Origin: an uncultured bacterium
GTDB taxonomy: Bacteria; Bacillota; Clostridia; Lachnospirales; Lachnospiraceae
Length of the DNA stretch: 45,491 bases
Assembly: GCA_937893485.1 (NCBI GenBank)
Contig: CALBJL010000100.1
Coordinates: forward strand, 1-45,491
Direction of reading: 5' to 3'
The notes beneath the pieces were generated by a model, which saw nothing but the letters and a program-made list of their open reading frames with translations, had not been told where the DNA came from and did no database searches. Below, in pieces: positions 34,082 through 42,590 of the stretch (within the stretch, counting starts at the first letter, position 1; each line of letters begins with the position of its first letter). The translations under genes and the position numbers were made by a program.

Positions 34082-35497
34082 TTACAAAAATTTCTTTTTG
34101 ATGACCTGCTGCACATATTCGTGATTATTCCGCGTATGCGCGAACATATTTAAGATCGTTTCGACCGCTTCATCCGTCTTCATACCGTTGATCGCACGGC
34201 GCATGATCGTAACTGCCTCACGCTCCTCGCGGTCAAGCAGCAGATCCTCGCGTCTGGTGCTCGATTTGGTGATGTCCAGCGCCGGAAATACCCTGCGCTC
34301 GGAGAGCTTGCGATCTAACACCAGTTCCATATTACCAGTTCCCTTGAACTCCTCATAGACAACATCATCCATCTTGCTGCCGGTATCCACGAGCGCGGTC
34401 GCCAGTATGGTCAGGCTGCCGCCCTCACGCATATTGCGGGCTGCACCGAAGAAACGCTTGGGCATATGCAGTGCCGCAGGGTCCAGACCACCGGAGAGTG
34501 TACGTCCACTCGGCGGCACGGTCAGGTTGTAGGCACGCGCCAGTCTCGTGATGCTGTCGAGCAAAATCATGACATCCTTGCCGTGCTCAACCAGACGCTT
34601 TGCACGCTCCACGGTCATCTCCGATACGCGCTTATGGCGCTCCGGCTGCTCATCGAAGGTCGAATAGATCACTTCAACGTTATCGCCCTCAATCGCCTCT
34701 TTAATATCTGTGACTTCCTCCGGACGCTCATCGATCAGTAATATAATCAGATGCATCTCCGGGTTATTTTTCTTGACGGAGCGGGCGACCTCTTTCAAGA
34801 GTGTCGTCTTTCCTGCCTTCGGCGGAGACACGATCATGCCACGCTGGCCTTTTCCGATCGGTGATACCAGATCCACGATACGCATCGCCAGTCCTCCGCG
34901 GTCTGTCTCCAGACGCAGGCGCTCATTCGGGAAAATGGGTGTCAGATCCTCAAAATTCTTGCGTCTTGATGCCACTGACGGCGGATAGCCGTTGATCGTT
35001 GTAATATACAACAAAGCAGAAAACTTCTCGCTCTGTGTCTTGATTCTTGTGTTGCCGCATACGATATCGCCTGTTTTGAGGCGGAATCTGCGGATCTGTG
35101 ACGGTGATACATACACATCATTCTCGCCGGGCAGATAGTTTTCACAGCGGATAAATCCGTATCCCTCCTGCATCACCTCAAGGATACCGTTCGCCGTGAT
35201 ACCACTGTCCAGATTGGGATTGGGCATTTCCCCCTGATCCACATTCCTATCGGTATGCTCCGCCGCCGGTTCTGTCTGTGTGCCACGTTCTTTTTTTGTT
35301 TTTTCTGTCTTTTCTCTCGCCTGCGCGGCTTCATCCTCGCGCTTTTTGATCTGCTTGAGCCGCTGGTCTTCCGCCAGCATCGCCTCTACAACCTCTGCCT
35401 TTTTTAAGCCTGAAATACTTTTTAATCCGCGCGCCTTCGCCAGATCCTTGAGTGCCGCTACACTGAGCGACTCATACTTCTCTCGCATATTATCCAT
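34082..35497 (-). CDS. rho: transcription termination factor Rho
   Basis: A 471-residue Rho. The N-terminal helical Rho_N domain (residues 10-45) is followed by a hydrophilic Lys/Glu-rich insertion (about 47-95), then the cold-shock-like RNA-binding domain (YGFIRCENYLPGENDVYVS) and the ATPase: Walker A near PPKAGKTTL, Walker B LLIDERPEE, and VMILLDSITRLARAYN. The insertion makes it about 50 residues longer than E. coli Rho, as is common in Clostridia. A TTAGGAG site lies 9 bases before the ATG. Confidence 0.96.
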   Translation of the reverse strand: MDNMREKYESLSVAALKDLAKARGLKSISGLKKAEVVEAMLAEDQRLKQIKKREDEAAQAREKTEKTKKERGTQTEPAAEHTDRNVDQGEMPNPNLDSGITANGILEVMQEGYGFIRCENYLPGENDVYVSPSQIRRFRLKTGDIVCGNTRIKTQSEKFSALLYITTINGYPPSVASRRKNFEDLTPIFPNERLRLETDRGGLAMRIVDLVSPIGKGQRGMIVSPPKAGKTTLLKEVARSVKKNNPEMHLIILLIDERPEEVTDIKEAIEGDNVEVIYSTFDEQPERHKRVSEMTVERAKRLVEHGKDVMILLDSITRLARAYNLTVPPSGRTLSGGLDPAALHMPKRFFGAARNMREGGSLTILATALVDTGSKMDDVVYEEFKGTGNMELVLDRKLSERRVFPALDITKSSTRREDLLLDREEREAVTIMRRAINGMKTDEAVETILNMFAHTRNNHEYVQQVIKKKFL

Positions 35498-35569
35498 GTT
35501 TAAAATCTCCTAATAACATATCACGTTCTTACGAATGGGGAAAACAATGATTTGAAAACAGATATTTAT

Positions 35570-35598
35570 ATTATACACCATTCTTTCCGGAATAGGAA
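35570..35598 (-). promoter_or_regulatory. probable rho promoter
   Basis: A perfect TATAAT on the minus strand (35575-35570) lies about 65 bases before the rho ribosome site. The hexamer 17 bases upstream is TTCCTA, a poor -35. The leader of about 65 bases would allow control by Rho itself, but no structure stands out. Confidence 0.45.
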
Positions 35599-35611
35599 GT
35601 CCTATTTTTTT
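35591..35611 (+). terminator. weak plus-strand terminator-like hairpin
   Basis: AATAGG-AAGT-CCTATT followed by a T run, readable only on the plus strand and pointing into the 3' end of the DUF2130 gene. No plus-strand gene lies upstream, so it may be chance or may stop antisense transcripts. Confidence 0.3.
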
Positions 35612-36840
35612 CATTCATCATCTTTTTTTAGTTCATCAAACATTTCCCTGACCGCAGGCGCGTTCTTTGTCAGCTTCTTGATACTCAGATCCTCCGCCTT
35701 ATTATTCGCCAGACGCAGATTATTCTCGGAGGACAGCAGCGCCTCTTTCGTCTTTTGCAGATGCGTGATCGTCTTGTCGATCTCATCGATTGCCGTCTTA
35801 AATTTATCGCTGGCAATCCGGTAATTGCGTGCAAAGCCATCCTTGAACGCATTCATATTTTCTTCAAAATGCAGGATGTCCACCTGCTGATGGCGCGCCA
35901 GCTCGAGCTCCCTGCGATAGCCGAGCGAATTGAGCGCCGCGTTGCGCAGCAGCGTGATCATCGGGATAAAAAACTGCGGGCGGATCACATACATTTTTTC
36001 ATATCTGTAGGAGACATCCACAATGCCGTTATTATACAGCTCATTGTCGATCTCGAGCAGGGAAACGAGCACGGCATACTCACATTTTTTCTCGCGCCGG
36101 TCCTTGTCGAGTTCCTTTAAAAAATCCTCATTTTTGTGCTTGGTCGCAGTCTCATCCATCTCATTTTTCATTTCAAACATGATCGAAATGAACTCTACGC
36201 CGTCCGATTTTTCGCGGAAAATAAAATCACCCTTACTGCCGGAGCGCGCATCATTGTCCTTCTCAAAATAGGCGCTCGGAAATGCGGTCATGCGCAGCGC
36301 ATTGAATTGGTTTAAGCAGTGCTGTTCGAGACTCTCGCCTACCATCTTGGTCGACTGGCGTGCCTTAAAGTCTTTATAATATTCGATCTGCTCGTCCTTT
36401 TGCTTTAGCTGTGCCTCATACTCCCTGACGAGCGACTGTTTTTTCAGCTCGTTCTCTGTTTCCTTACCGGCAATCCGGTTCTGCAGCTCCAGAATCTGTG
36501 CGGTCTTTTCCGCCAGTTCCTTTTCTTTCTCTTGTGCGATCTGCGACATTGCGAGCTTTTTTTCGGTCTCCTGTCCCATGATCTGCGCTTTCAACTGCTC
36601 CAGCTCGCGTTCCTTCTGTACAAGCTGCACATCCTTCGCCGCCAGTTCACGGTCATACGCCTCCTTCTGCTCCATCCGCGCCAGCTTCAGTTCTCCGGCT
36701 TTGCGCTGTTCATATTCGCCTTCCCGACGCTTGAGCTCCCTGTCAAATTCAATATCACGCACCTGCCTTGCGATCTGTGCATATCCTGTTTCGTCTACCG
36801 CAAAGACTTCTCCGCAGTTGGGGCATTTGATCTCTTTCAT
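35611..36840 (-). CDS. DUF2130 coiled-coil protein
   Basis: A 409-residue protein of unknown function. It starts with a short CPNCG knuckle, has a long, charged coiled coil from about residue 30 to 160 (repeated EKE-, QKE- and KELAEK-type heptads), and a globular C-terminal half with GESLEQHCLNQFNALR and SKGDFIFREK, which is the conserved part of DUF2130. The SKGDFIF segment with the nearby FEMKNEM resembles an endonuclease-like D-E-K pattern, but that is only an impression. GAGGTG precedes the start. The structured element copy 2 ends 30 bases upstream. Confidence 0.85.
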   Translation of the reverse strand: MKEIKCPNCGEVFAVDETGYAQIARQVRDIEFDRELKRREGEYEQRKAGELKLARMEQKEAYDRELAAKDVQLVQKERELEQLKAQIMGQETEKKLAMSQIAQEKEKELAEKTAQILELQNRIAGKETENELKKQSLVREYEAQLKQKDEQIEYYKDFKARQSTKMVGESLEQHCLNQFNALRMTAFPSAYFEKDNDARSGSKGDFIFREKSDGVEFISIMFEMKNEMDETATKHKNEDFLKELDKDRREKKCEYAVLVSLLEIDNELYNNGIVDVSYRYEKMYVIRPQFFIPMITLLRNAALNSLGYRRELELARHQQVDILHFEENMNAFKDGFARNYRIASDKFKTAIDEIDKTITHLQKTKEALLSSENNLRLANNKAEDLSIKKLTKNAPAVREMFDELKKDDE

Positions 36841-36870
36841 CGCATTTCACCTCATGTGGTTATTTTTACC

Positions 36871-37346
36871 GGGGTGTGAAACTATTTATATAGCATTTCA
36901 AAGCATGTGAGCACTATATTCCATATTTGCAGCTCCCGCAAGTGCATCTGGTTTGCTTTATTGCACGAACCATTCCAATGAGCCTCGGCAAAACCTAACT
37001 CGTGTTCAGCAATGGCTTCCACGAGTTACGAGTCTCATCTCCATCGTGCAAAAGCAGCAAACAGACGCACATTTGCTCGCGCTGCATCTACCCGAATCGT
37101 GTGCTTGTGCTCACATGCCGCGTTACGTTATGAATGTTTTACGTTACATAACCTATGGCTGTCGGCGGCAGTTGGAGTAGTTCCCGTCAGATGCAACGTT
37201 TGTCTGGCGAAGTGCGAGCTTGCAGACAGAGCCAGAGGTACTTGGCAAAACAAAGCGAGACACCGCTGGGCAATCGGAGCAGCCTGACCGGGATACTACT
37301 GCAACCGCCGCCAGATCATATGTTTTAAAATAGTTTCACAATCCCC
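36871..37346 (-). repeat. large structured non-coding element, copy 2 (candidate RNA or mobile repeat)
   Basis: A 476-base non-coding element related to 16840-17430. Its ends pair with each other (36871-36887 with 37328-37346: GGGG and GTGAAACTATTT arms) but differ from the copy 1 ends. Long helices: 36903-36914 with 37107-37118 (12 bp, perfect); 36948-36957 with 37056-37064; GCACGA 36963-36968 with TCGTGC 37044-37049. The hairpin ACTCGTG/CACGAGT replaces the larger hairpin cluster of copy 1. The core 37176-37301 differs from copy 1 at only 8 of 126 positions, while its closing helix (37164-37180 with 37296-37310) has a different sequence. A minus-strand promoter candidate lies 24 bases beyond its right end, so it could form the leader of the DUF2130 message. 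Confidence 0.75.
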
Positions 37347-37369
37347 TATCATTTTTACATACTATCCTG

Positions 37370-37399
37370 ATTCTATCACAGCACCGGTCAAAAAATCAA
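37370..37399 (-). promoter_or_regulatory. candidate promoter for element copy 2 and DUF2130
   Basis: On the minus strand TTGATT (37399-37394) and TAGAAT (37375-37370) are separated by 18 bases. Transcription would begin near 37363, about 17 bases before the element, and run through it into the DUF2130 gene. No other good minus-strand promoter lies between the element and the start codon. Confidence 0.5.
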
Positions 37400-37421
37400 C
37401 GTCCACCCAGCCACGGCACGC

Positions 37422-37450
37422 TTGATTTAGCAAATGAGAAGTGTTATGAT
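37422..37450 (+). promoter_or_regulatory. promoter of the malic enzyme gene
   Basis: TTGATT (37422-37427) and TATGAT (37445-37450) are separated by 17 bases, a good sigma-A promoter. The start of transcription would fall near 37457, directly before the palindrome at 37463-37489. Confidence 0.65.
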
Positions 37451-37462
37451 TTTGGTTGACTG

Positions 37463-37489
37463 GCGATGTACTGAATTTCAGTACATCGC
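37463..37489 (+). promoter_or_regulatory. perfect 27-base palindrome in the malic enzyme leader
   Basis: GCGATGTACTGAA and TTCAGTACATCGC form a perfect 13-bp inverted repeat with a single central base, about 12 bases downstream of the -10 box. A weaker outer pair (AGTGTT at 37439, AACACT near 37493) extends it. It could be an operator for a dimeric repressor or, in RNA, a hairpin with a tiny loop. Confidence 0.6.
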
Positions 37490-37520
37490 GCGAACACTAT
37501 ACAGAGCAAGGAGTAAGATC

Positions 37521-38672
37521 ATGGATCAGAAAGAAAAAGCCATCCGGCTGCATAGAGAATGGAACGGAAAACTCGTAACGACTTCAAAGGCCCCCGTCAA
37601 GGACCGCGAAGCACTGGCAATCGCTTACACACCCGGTGTCGCTGAGCCCTGCAAAATTATTGCCGAGCATCCCGAAGAAGTATACAACTACACGATCAAA
37701 GCCAACACCGTAGCAGTCGTTTCCGATGGAAGCGCAGTACTCGGTCTCGGAAATATCGGTGCACTCGCCGCCATGCCTGTCATGGAGGGAAAATGTGTGC
37801 TGTTCAAGGAATTCGGCGATGTGAACGCTGTGCCGATCTGTCTCGATACGCAGGACACCGAAGAAATCATCCAGACTGTAAAAAATATTGCCCCCTGCTT
37901 TGGCGGCATTAACTTAGAGGACATCTCTGCCCCCCGCTGTTTTGAGATCGAGGAGCGCTTAAAAGAGATGCTTGACATTCCGGTCTTTCATGATGACCAG
38001 CACGGTACGGCAATCGTCGTTCTCGCAGGCATCATCAACGGTCTGCGTGTGACCGGAAAGAAAAAAGAGGACTGTAAGGTCGTTGTCAACGGTGCCGGTT
38101 CCGCCGGTGTCGCCATCACCAAGCTCCTGCTCACCTACGGTTTTAAAAACGTAACCATGTGTGACAAGGAAGGTATCATCGGTCCCGATTATCCGAATCT
38201 GAACTGGATGCAGAAAGAAATGACCAAGGTCACAAATTTAAGCCATGCGACCGGCACATTGGCTGACGCATTAAAGGGCGCAGACATTTTTGTTGGTGTT
38301 TCAGCACCCGGTATCGTATCGGCAGAAATGGTCGCATCAATGAATCACGATTCCATTTTATTTGCAATGGCAAACCCCGTGCCGGAGATCATGCCGGATG
38401 TCGCGCGCGCTGCCGGTGCACGCATCGTCGGAACCGGACGCAGCGATTTCCCGAATCAGGTCAACAACGTCGTTGCATTCCCCGGTATTTTCCGCGGAGC
38501 GCTCGAAGGACATGCCAGACAGATCACCGAGGAAATGAAGCTCGCCGCCGCAGAAGCGATCGCAGGGCTCGTATCTGATGAGGAATTAAACGACGAATTT
38601 ATCATGCCGGAGGCATTCGATCCGCGTGTCGCAGACGTTGTGAGCAAGGCAGTCCGCGACCACATCCGCTAA
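37521..38672 (+). CDS. NAD(P)-dependent malic enzyme (decarboxylating)
   Basis: A protein of 383 residues of the short bacterial malic enzyme class, converting malate to pyruvate and CO2 with reduction of NAD(P). Motifs: the N-terminal Tyr in YTPGVAEPC, Lys in TIKANTVAVVSDGSAVLGLGN, metal-binding FHDDQHGTA, and the Rossmann site VNGAGSAGVA. No phosphotransacetylase domain is present. ATG 37521 is chosen: AAGGAG lies 7 bases upstream and the family-like sequence MDQKEKAIRLHREW begins there; a reading from 37434 would run through the promoter. Confidence 0.95.
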   Translation: MDQKEKAIRLHREWNGKLVTTSKAPVKDREALAIAYTPGVAEPCKIIAEHPEEVYNYTIKANTVAVVSDGSAVLGLGNIGALAAMPVMEGKCVLFKEFGDVNAVPICLDTQDTEEIIQTVKNIAPCFGGINLEDISAPRCFEIEERLKEMLDIPVFHDDQHGTAIVVLAGIINGLRVTGKKKEDCKVVVNGAGSAGVAITKLLLTYGFKNVTMCDKEGIIGPDYPNLNWMQKEMTKVTNLSHATGTLADALKGADIFVGVSAPGIVSAEMVASMNHDSILFAMANPVPEIMPDVARAAGARIVGTGRSDFPNQVNNVVAFPGIFRGALEGHARQITEEMKLAAAEAIAGLVSDEELNDEFIMPEAFDPRVADVVSKAVRDHIR

Positions 38673-38704
38673 ACCGGATATCTGATATTCAGGAATATAC
38701 TGAT

Positions 38705-39661
38705 ATGAAACCGGACATAACCGCTGACACACAGCGCCCGGACTGGCTTGGTAAACCCTACTACAGTCTGGACTGCTATCTCAAACAGAACTTTGGCGAA
38801 AAGATCTACCGTCTGTCACTCGACGGCGGCTTTTCCTGCCCCAACCGCGATGGCACGCTGGGCACAAGGGGCTGCAGCTTTTGCAGCGCGGGAGGCTCCG
38901 GCGATTTCGCCGCTGACCGCAGCCGCTCCGTCACAGAACAGCTCCCGGAAGCAAAAAGCCGCATCTCCGCCAAGACAAACGCCAGACATTTTATCGCCTA
39001 CTTTCAGGCATACACAAACACCTACGCAGATATCTCCTATCTGCGTACTGTTTTTTCGGAAGCCTTGAAGCCGGAGGAAATCGTCGCGCTCTCGATCGCT
39101 ACCCGCGTCGACTGTCTGCCAGACGAAGTCCTGCACCTCCTATGTGAGCTGCGCGATGCATTTCACAAGCCGGTCTGGATCGAGCTGGGTGTACAGAGCA
39201 CCTTTGATGTATCCCTGCGCAGGATCCGCAGCGGGTTCACCTATGCAGACTGCGAACAGGCGATTTTGCGACTGCATAAATATGACATTCCCGTAATCGC
39301 GCACCTGATCCTCGGACTGCCGGACGAGACACCGTCGCAGATGCAGCAATCCATCGCACGCATCTGTTCCCTTCCGGTCACAGGGCTCAAATTGCAGTTA
39401 TTACACATACTGGAGGGTACGGATCTGGCGGCCGAATATGAGTCTGCGCCATTTCCGGTCTTTTCCGAGGAGGAATACTGTCAGTTTATCGTGACATGTA
39501 TCGAACACATTCCGCCTCATATCGTGCTGCACCGGATCACCGGGGATGGACCGAAACGGCTGCTCATCGCACCGCTGTGGAGCGGCAACAAAAAACATGT
39601 ACTCAACCGCATCCATGCCATCTTCCGCGAGCGGAACACGTGGCAGGGGAAACTATCATAA
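38705..39661 (+). CDS. TIGR01212-family radical SAM protein (YhcC-like)
   Basis: A 318-residue protein with an unusual radical SAM cluster motif: CPNRDGTLGTRGCSFCSAGGSGDF, where Cys spacing is wide before the C-x2-C pair, as in the TIGR01212 family. Further family features are FQAYTNTYA, the ATRVDCLPDEV block and VIAHLILGLPDET. The reaction is not established. AGGAA lies 9 bases before the ATG. It is 32 bases after malic enzyme and 19 bases before the DUF4364 gene on the same strand. Confidence 0.9.
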   Translation: MKPDITADTQRPDWLGKPYYSLDCYLKQNFGEKIYRLSLDGGFSCPNRDGTLGTRGCSFCSAGGSGDFAADRSRSVTEQLPEAKSRISAKTNARHFIAYFQAYTNTYADISYLRTVFSEALKPEEIVALSIATRVDCLPDEVLHLLCELRDAFHKPVWIELGVQSTFDVSLRRIRSGFTYADCEQAILRLHKYDIPVIAHLILGLPDETPSQMQQSIARICSLPVTGLKLQLLHILEGTDLAAEYESAPFPVFSEEEYCQFIVTCIEHIPPHIVLHRITGDGPKRLLIAPLWSGNKKHVLNRIHAIFRERNTWQGKLS

Positions 39662-39680
39662 TAGAAAGAGGGAATCAGAT

Positions 39681-40196
39681 ATGGCAGAACCGCTGACAAC
39701 TTACAAATTGATGATTCTCGCATTGCTGGAGCGCTCCGAAGCACCGCTCTCCGGTCCACAGCTCTGCGACTTCTTTTTAGAGAAAGAATATACCAACTAC
39801 TTTACCGTGCAGGAGGCACTTCACGAGCTGGACGAAAACGCCTTTATCAAAAAAGAGGCGACCCACAACAACACCCGCTATTCGATCACGCCTGCCGGCA
39901 CACAGACCTTGTCCTTTTTCTCCGACAAGCTCTCCTCCGGTATTTATTCCGATATCTATGAATATCTGAATGCCAACCGGCTCGTCATCCGCGAGGCGGC
40001 TTCGGTTCTTGCGGACTACTACAAGGCACCCGGTGAACAGTTTGCGGTGCGCTGTCAGCTCAAGGAGCGTGAGCACCCGCGTATCGACCTGACGATCACC
40101 GTGCCGAATGAGGAGATCGCGGTGGCGATCTGTGACAACTGGAAACAACAGAGCGAGCATGTCTATGAATACCTCATGGATCTGCTTGTAAAATAG
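39681..40196 (+). CDS. DUF4364 winged-helix-like protein
   Basis: A 171-residue protein. The first 75 residues read like a winged helix-turn-helix (YKLMILALLERSEAPLSGPQLCDFFLEK...ELDENAFIKKEATHNNTRYSITPAG), like PadR/MarR folds. The rest fits DUF4364, common in Clostridia, of unknown function. ATG 39681 has AGAGGGA upstream; earlier in-frame codons lie inside the preceding gene. Last gene of the three-gene plus-strand group. Confidence 0.85.
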   Translation: MAEPLTTYKLMILALLERSEAPLSGPQLCDFFLEKEYTNYFTVQEALHELDENAFIKKEATHNNTRYSITPAGTQTLSFFSDKLSSGIYSDIYEYLNANRLVIREAASVLADYYKAPGEQFAVRCQLKEREHPRIDLTITVPNEEIAVAICDNWKQQSEHVYEYLMDLLVK

Positions 40197-40208
40197 AATG
40201 GTGCGCAT

Positions 40209-40247
40209 AAAAAAATCCTCTCCGCGAAACGTGGACAGGATTTTTTG
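40209..40247. terminator. bidirectional terminator between convergent genes
   Basis: A-run, TCCTcTCC, loop, GGAcAGGA, T-run: a hairpin of about 7 bp with A and T runs on either side, able to end both the DUF4364 message and the lactonase operon. Confidence 0.85.
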
Positions 40248-40297
40248 TTATGATACATCCGCGAAAACTGCGGGTGGCAGATTCCGTAAGTCTATGA

Positions 40298-41359
40298 TCA
40301 CTGCTGCAATTTGTGGATCGCAACACAGTTGGGCTTGCCGACTTGCAGCGGTCTGCCCTGCATCAGAAAATAGTGCTCCTCATAATTCATTTTAAACACA
40401 CAGATCTCATCATTCTCGTGGTTGAGTGTCATGAAATGCTCGTTATCGGGGAATACGCGCACTGCCTTCGGGAATTCACCGCTGATCTTGTTGTTGCAGT
40501 TTAAGGTCAGCATACCGGTCTCCGGGTCAATGTCATAAATGACTGCGGAATTGACTCCGGCATTGACGACATACAAGTGCTTTCCATCAGGAGAGATCGT
40601 CATTGCAGTCGCACTGCAGATGTCATCATCCTTTTTATCAGTCGTCGTGATCTCCTGTAAAAATTCAAATTCAGGCTCACCGTCACGCTCCTCATAGCGG
40701 TAAACATTCACACAGTTGAGCAGCTCGCACAGTACATACGCAAAACGTCCGTCATCGGAAAAACGCATACTCTTGGGTGCAGAGTCGATCTGGCAGCGCA
40801 GAATATCCGTATTGTGGATCTTTCCGAGCTCCTCATCCATATGATACAGCTTTACCTGATCAAGACCGCCGTCTACTGCGCATACATATCTCTGATCGGG
40901 GGTAAAACGCACGCAGTTCACATGTGGGCGGGAGCTTCTCTCCGCGATGCAGCGGCCCATTCCTTTGTGGAATACACCATCTGCAATCCCAACGATCGTT
41001 CCCTCTACCGGATCAAGCTGCATCAGGGATACACGCCCATCGTGATAACCGCCGACTAACAGATAGCGGTCATCCTTTGATATATCAAGGAAACAGCCTC
41101 TCATACCGCCGATCCATGACTTGTTGATCGGCTCAAGATCTCCATCCGGAAGAATGCGGAACGACTGCACGCCTTCATCCGCGATCGAATACAAAAATTT
41201 GCCGCTGTTGGACACGACCAGATAAGATGCATTGTTGATCGGAACGACTTTACGCTCCACCATCGTACCTGTTCCCTCATCCAAATCATACAAATGAATA
41301 CCAATACTGTTCTCGTGGGTATAGGTTCCCACATACGCTACATACTTGTCCTTACTCAT
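40298..41359 (-). CDS. lactonase-family beta-propeller protein
   Basis: A protein of 353 residues matching the 6-phosphogluconolactonase-type (Pgl/YkgB, COG2706) seven-bladed propeller. Markers are YVGTYTHENS near the start, repeated blade motifs (YLVVSNSGKFLYS, CVRFTPDQRYVCAVDGG, MTISPDGKHLYVVN), and VFPDNEHFMTLNHEND. Its true substrate is not certain, as many members are not proven lactonases. ATG 41359 is chosen: it starts the conserved part and AAAGGAAG lies upstream. It overlaps the end of the U32 peptidase gene by 8 bases. Confidence 0.85.
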   Translation of the reverse strand: MSKDKYVAYVGTYTHENSIGIHLYDLDEGTGTMVERKVVPINNASYLVVSNSGKFLYSIADEGVQSFRILPDGDLEPINKSWIGGMRGCFLDISKDDRYLLVGGYHDGRVSLMQLDPVEGTIVGIADGVFHKGMGRCIAERSSRPHVNCVRFTPDQRYVCAVDGGLDQVKLYHMDEELGKIHNTDILRCQIDSAPKSMRFSDDGRFAYVLCELLNCVNVYRYEERDGEPEFEFLQEITTTDKKDDDICSATAMTISPDGKHLYVVNAGVNSAVIYDIDPETGMLTLNCNNKISGEFPKAVRVFPDNEHFMTLNHENDEICVFKMNYEEHYFLMQGRPLQVGKPNCVAIHKLQQ

Positions 41360-42590
41360 GACTCTCTTCTTCCTTTCTTCGTAAGATATCATAGGTGTCA
41401 AGCGGGCAGCCCAGATCGATCCAGAGCTTTTGCTTCGGATGCGGTGCGCTCGTCTGATCTTTTCCATCCTCATCTACGATCCTTTGTACCACAACTTCCA
41501 GATTATCTCCATTCGGTTTCATGACCTCGATCTGCTCTCCAATCGAGAATTTATTTCTCTGCTCGATCGCATAGAGACCTGCTTCATTTTTTGCTCCGAC
41601 AACACCGAGGTACGTGTATTCCCTGACATACGTATTACTGTCATAGATCTGCGCTTCCTCAGAAGGCTTGCCGAAAAAGAAACCTGTCGTAAACTGCCGG
41701 TAGGTACAGTTGGATATCTGGTCTAAATACCACGGCATATGCTCACGGTATAATTCCGGCAACTGTAAATAGTCATCGATCGCCCGGCGATAGGTACGGG
41801 CGACTGTAGCTACATACAATGCTGTTTTCATTCTACCCTCTATTTTGAAACTGTCAATACCCGCTTCGATCAATTCCGGAATATATTCGATCATACACAG
41901 ATCTTTGGAGTTAAAAATATAGGTGCCGCGCTCATTTTCATACACCGGAAGATACTCTCCGGGGCGGCTCTCCTCCATGACTGCATATTTCCAACGGCAG
42001 GGATGGGTGCATGCGCCCTGATTGGCATCGCGTCCGGTAAAATAATTGGACAGCAGACACCGTCCGGAATAAGAAATACACATCGCGCCGTGAATAAATG
42101 TCTCGATTTCGAGATCATCAGGTATATTGGCACGGATCTCCCGTATCTCCTGCAGGGACAGCTCCCTCGCCGATACGACGCGCTTTGCCCCCTGCTGCTG
42201 CCAGAAACGGTACGTGCCGTAGTTTGTATTATTCGCCTGTGTGCTCACATGCAGCTCCATGTCTGGCAGCACCTCACGGGCGATCACAAACACACCGGGA
42301 TCTGAGATAATCAGCGCATCCGGTGCAACTGTTTTCAACTCTTCAAAATAAGTGCGCACACCCGCAAGATCACTGTTGTGCGCCAGAATATTTGCAGTCA
42401 CATATACCTTGACACCGTGTGCATGTGCAAACTCCACGCCTTCCGCCATCTCTTCGAGTGTAAAATTTTTTGCCTTTGCGCGCAGTCCGAACACTTCGCC
42501 GCCAATATAGACCGCATCCGCGCCAAAAATGACTGCTACTTTTAATACTTCCAGACTGCTCGCCGGGACGAGAAGCTCAGGTACTCTCAT
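41352..42590 (-). CDS. U32-family peptidase
   Basis: A 412-residue protein. The family signature is clear: ETFIHGAMCISYSGRCLLSNY followed by the Cys-rich GACTHPCRW. N-terminal sequence ELLVPASSLEVLKVAVIFGADAVYIGGE is typical. Related proteins act as collagenase-like peptidases or in RNA/cofactor hydroxylation (RlhA, TrhP, UbiU), so the activity here is open; association with an O-methyltransferase is a feature shared with tRNA U34 5-methoxyuridine pathway genes (TrhP with TrmR), which I offer as inference. It overlaps the methyltransferase gene by 4 bases. Confidence 0.9.
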   Translation of the reverse strand: MRVPELLVPASSLEVLKVAVIFGADAVYIGGEVFGLRAKAKNFTLEEMAEGVEFAHAHGVKVYVTANILAHNSDLAGVRTYFEELKTVAPDALIISDPGVFVIAREVLPDMELHVSTQANNTNYGTYRFWQQQGAKRVVSARELSLQEIREIRANIPDDLEIETFIHGAMCISYSGRCLLSNYFTGRDANQGACTHPCRWKYAVMEESRPGEYLPVYENERGTYIFNSKDLCMIEYIPELIEAGIDSFKIEGRMKTALYVATVARTYRRAIDDYLQLPELYREHMPWYLDQISNCTYRQFTTGFFFGKPSEEAQIYDSNTYVREYTYLGVVGAKNEAGLYAIEQRNKFSIGEQIEVMKPNGDNLEVVVQRIVDEDGKDQTSAPHPKQKLWIDLGCPLDTYDILRRKEEESHE

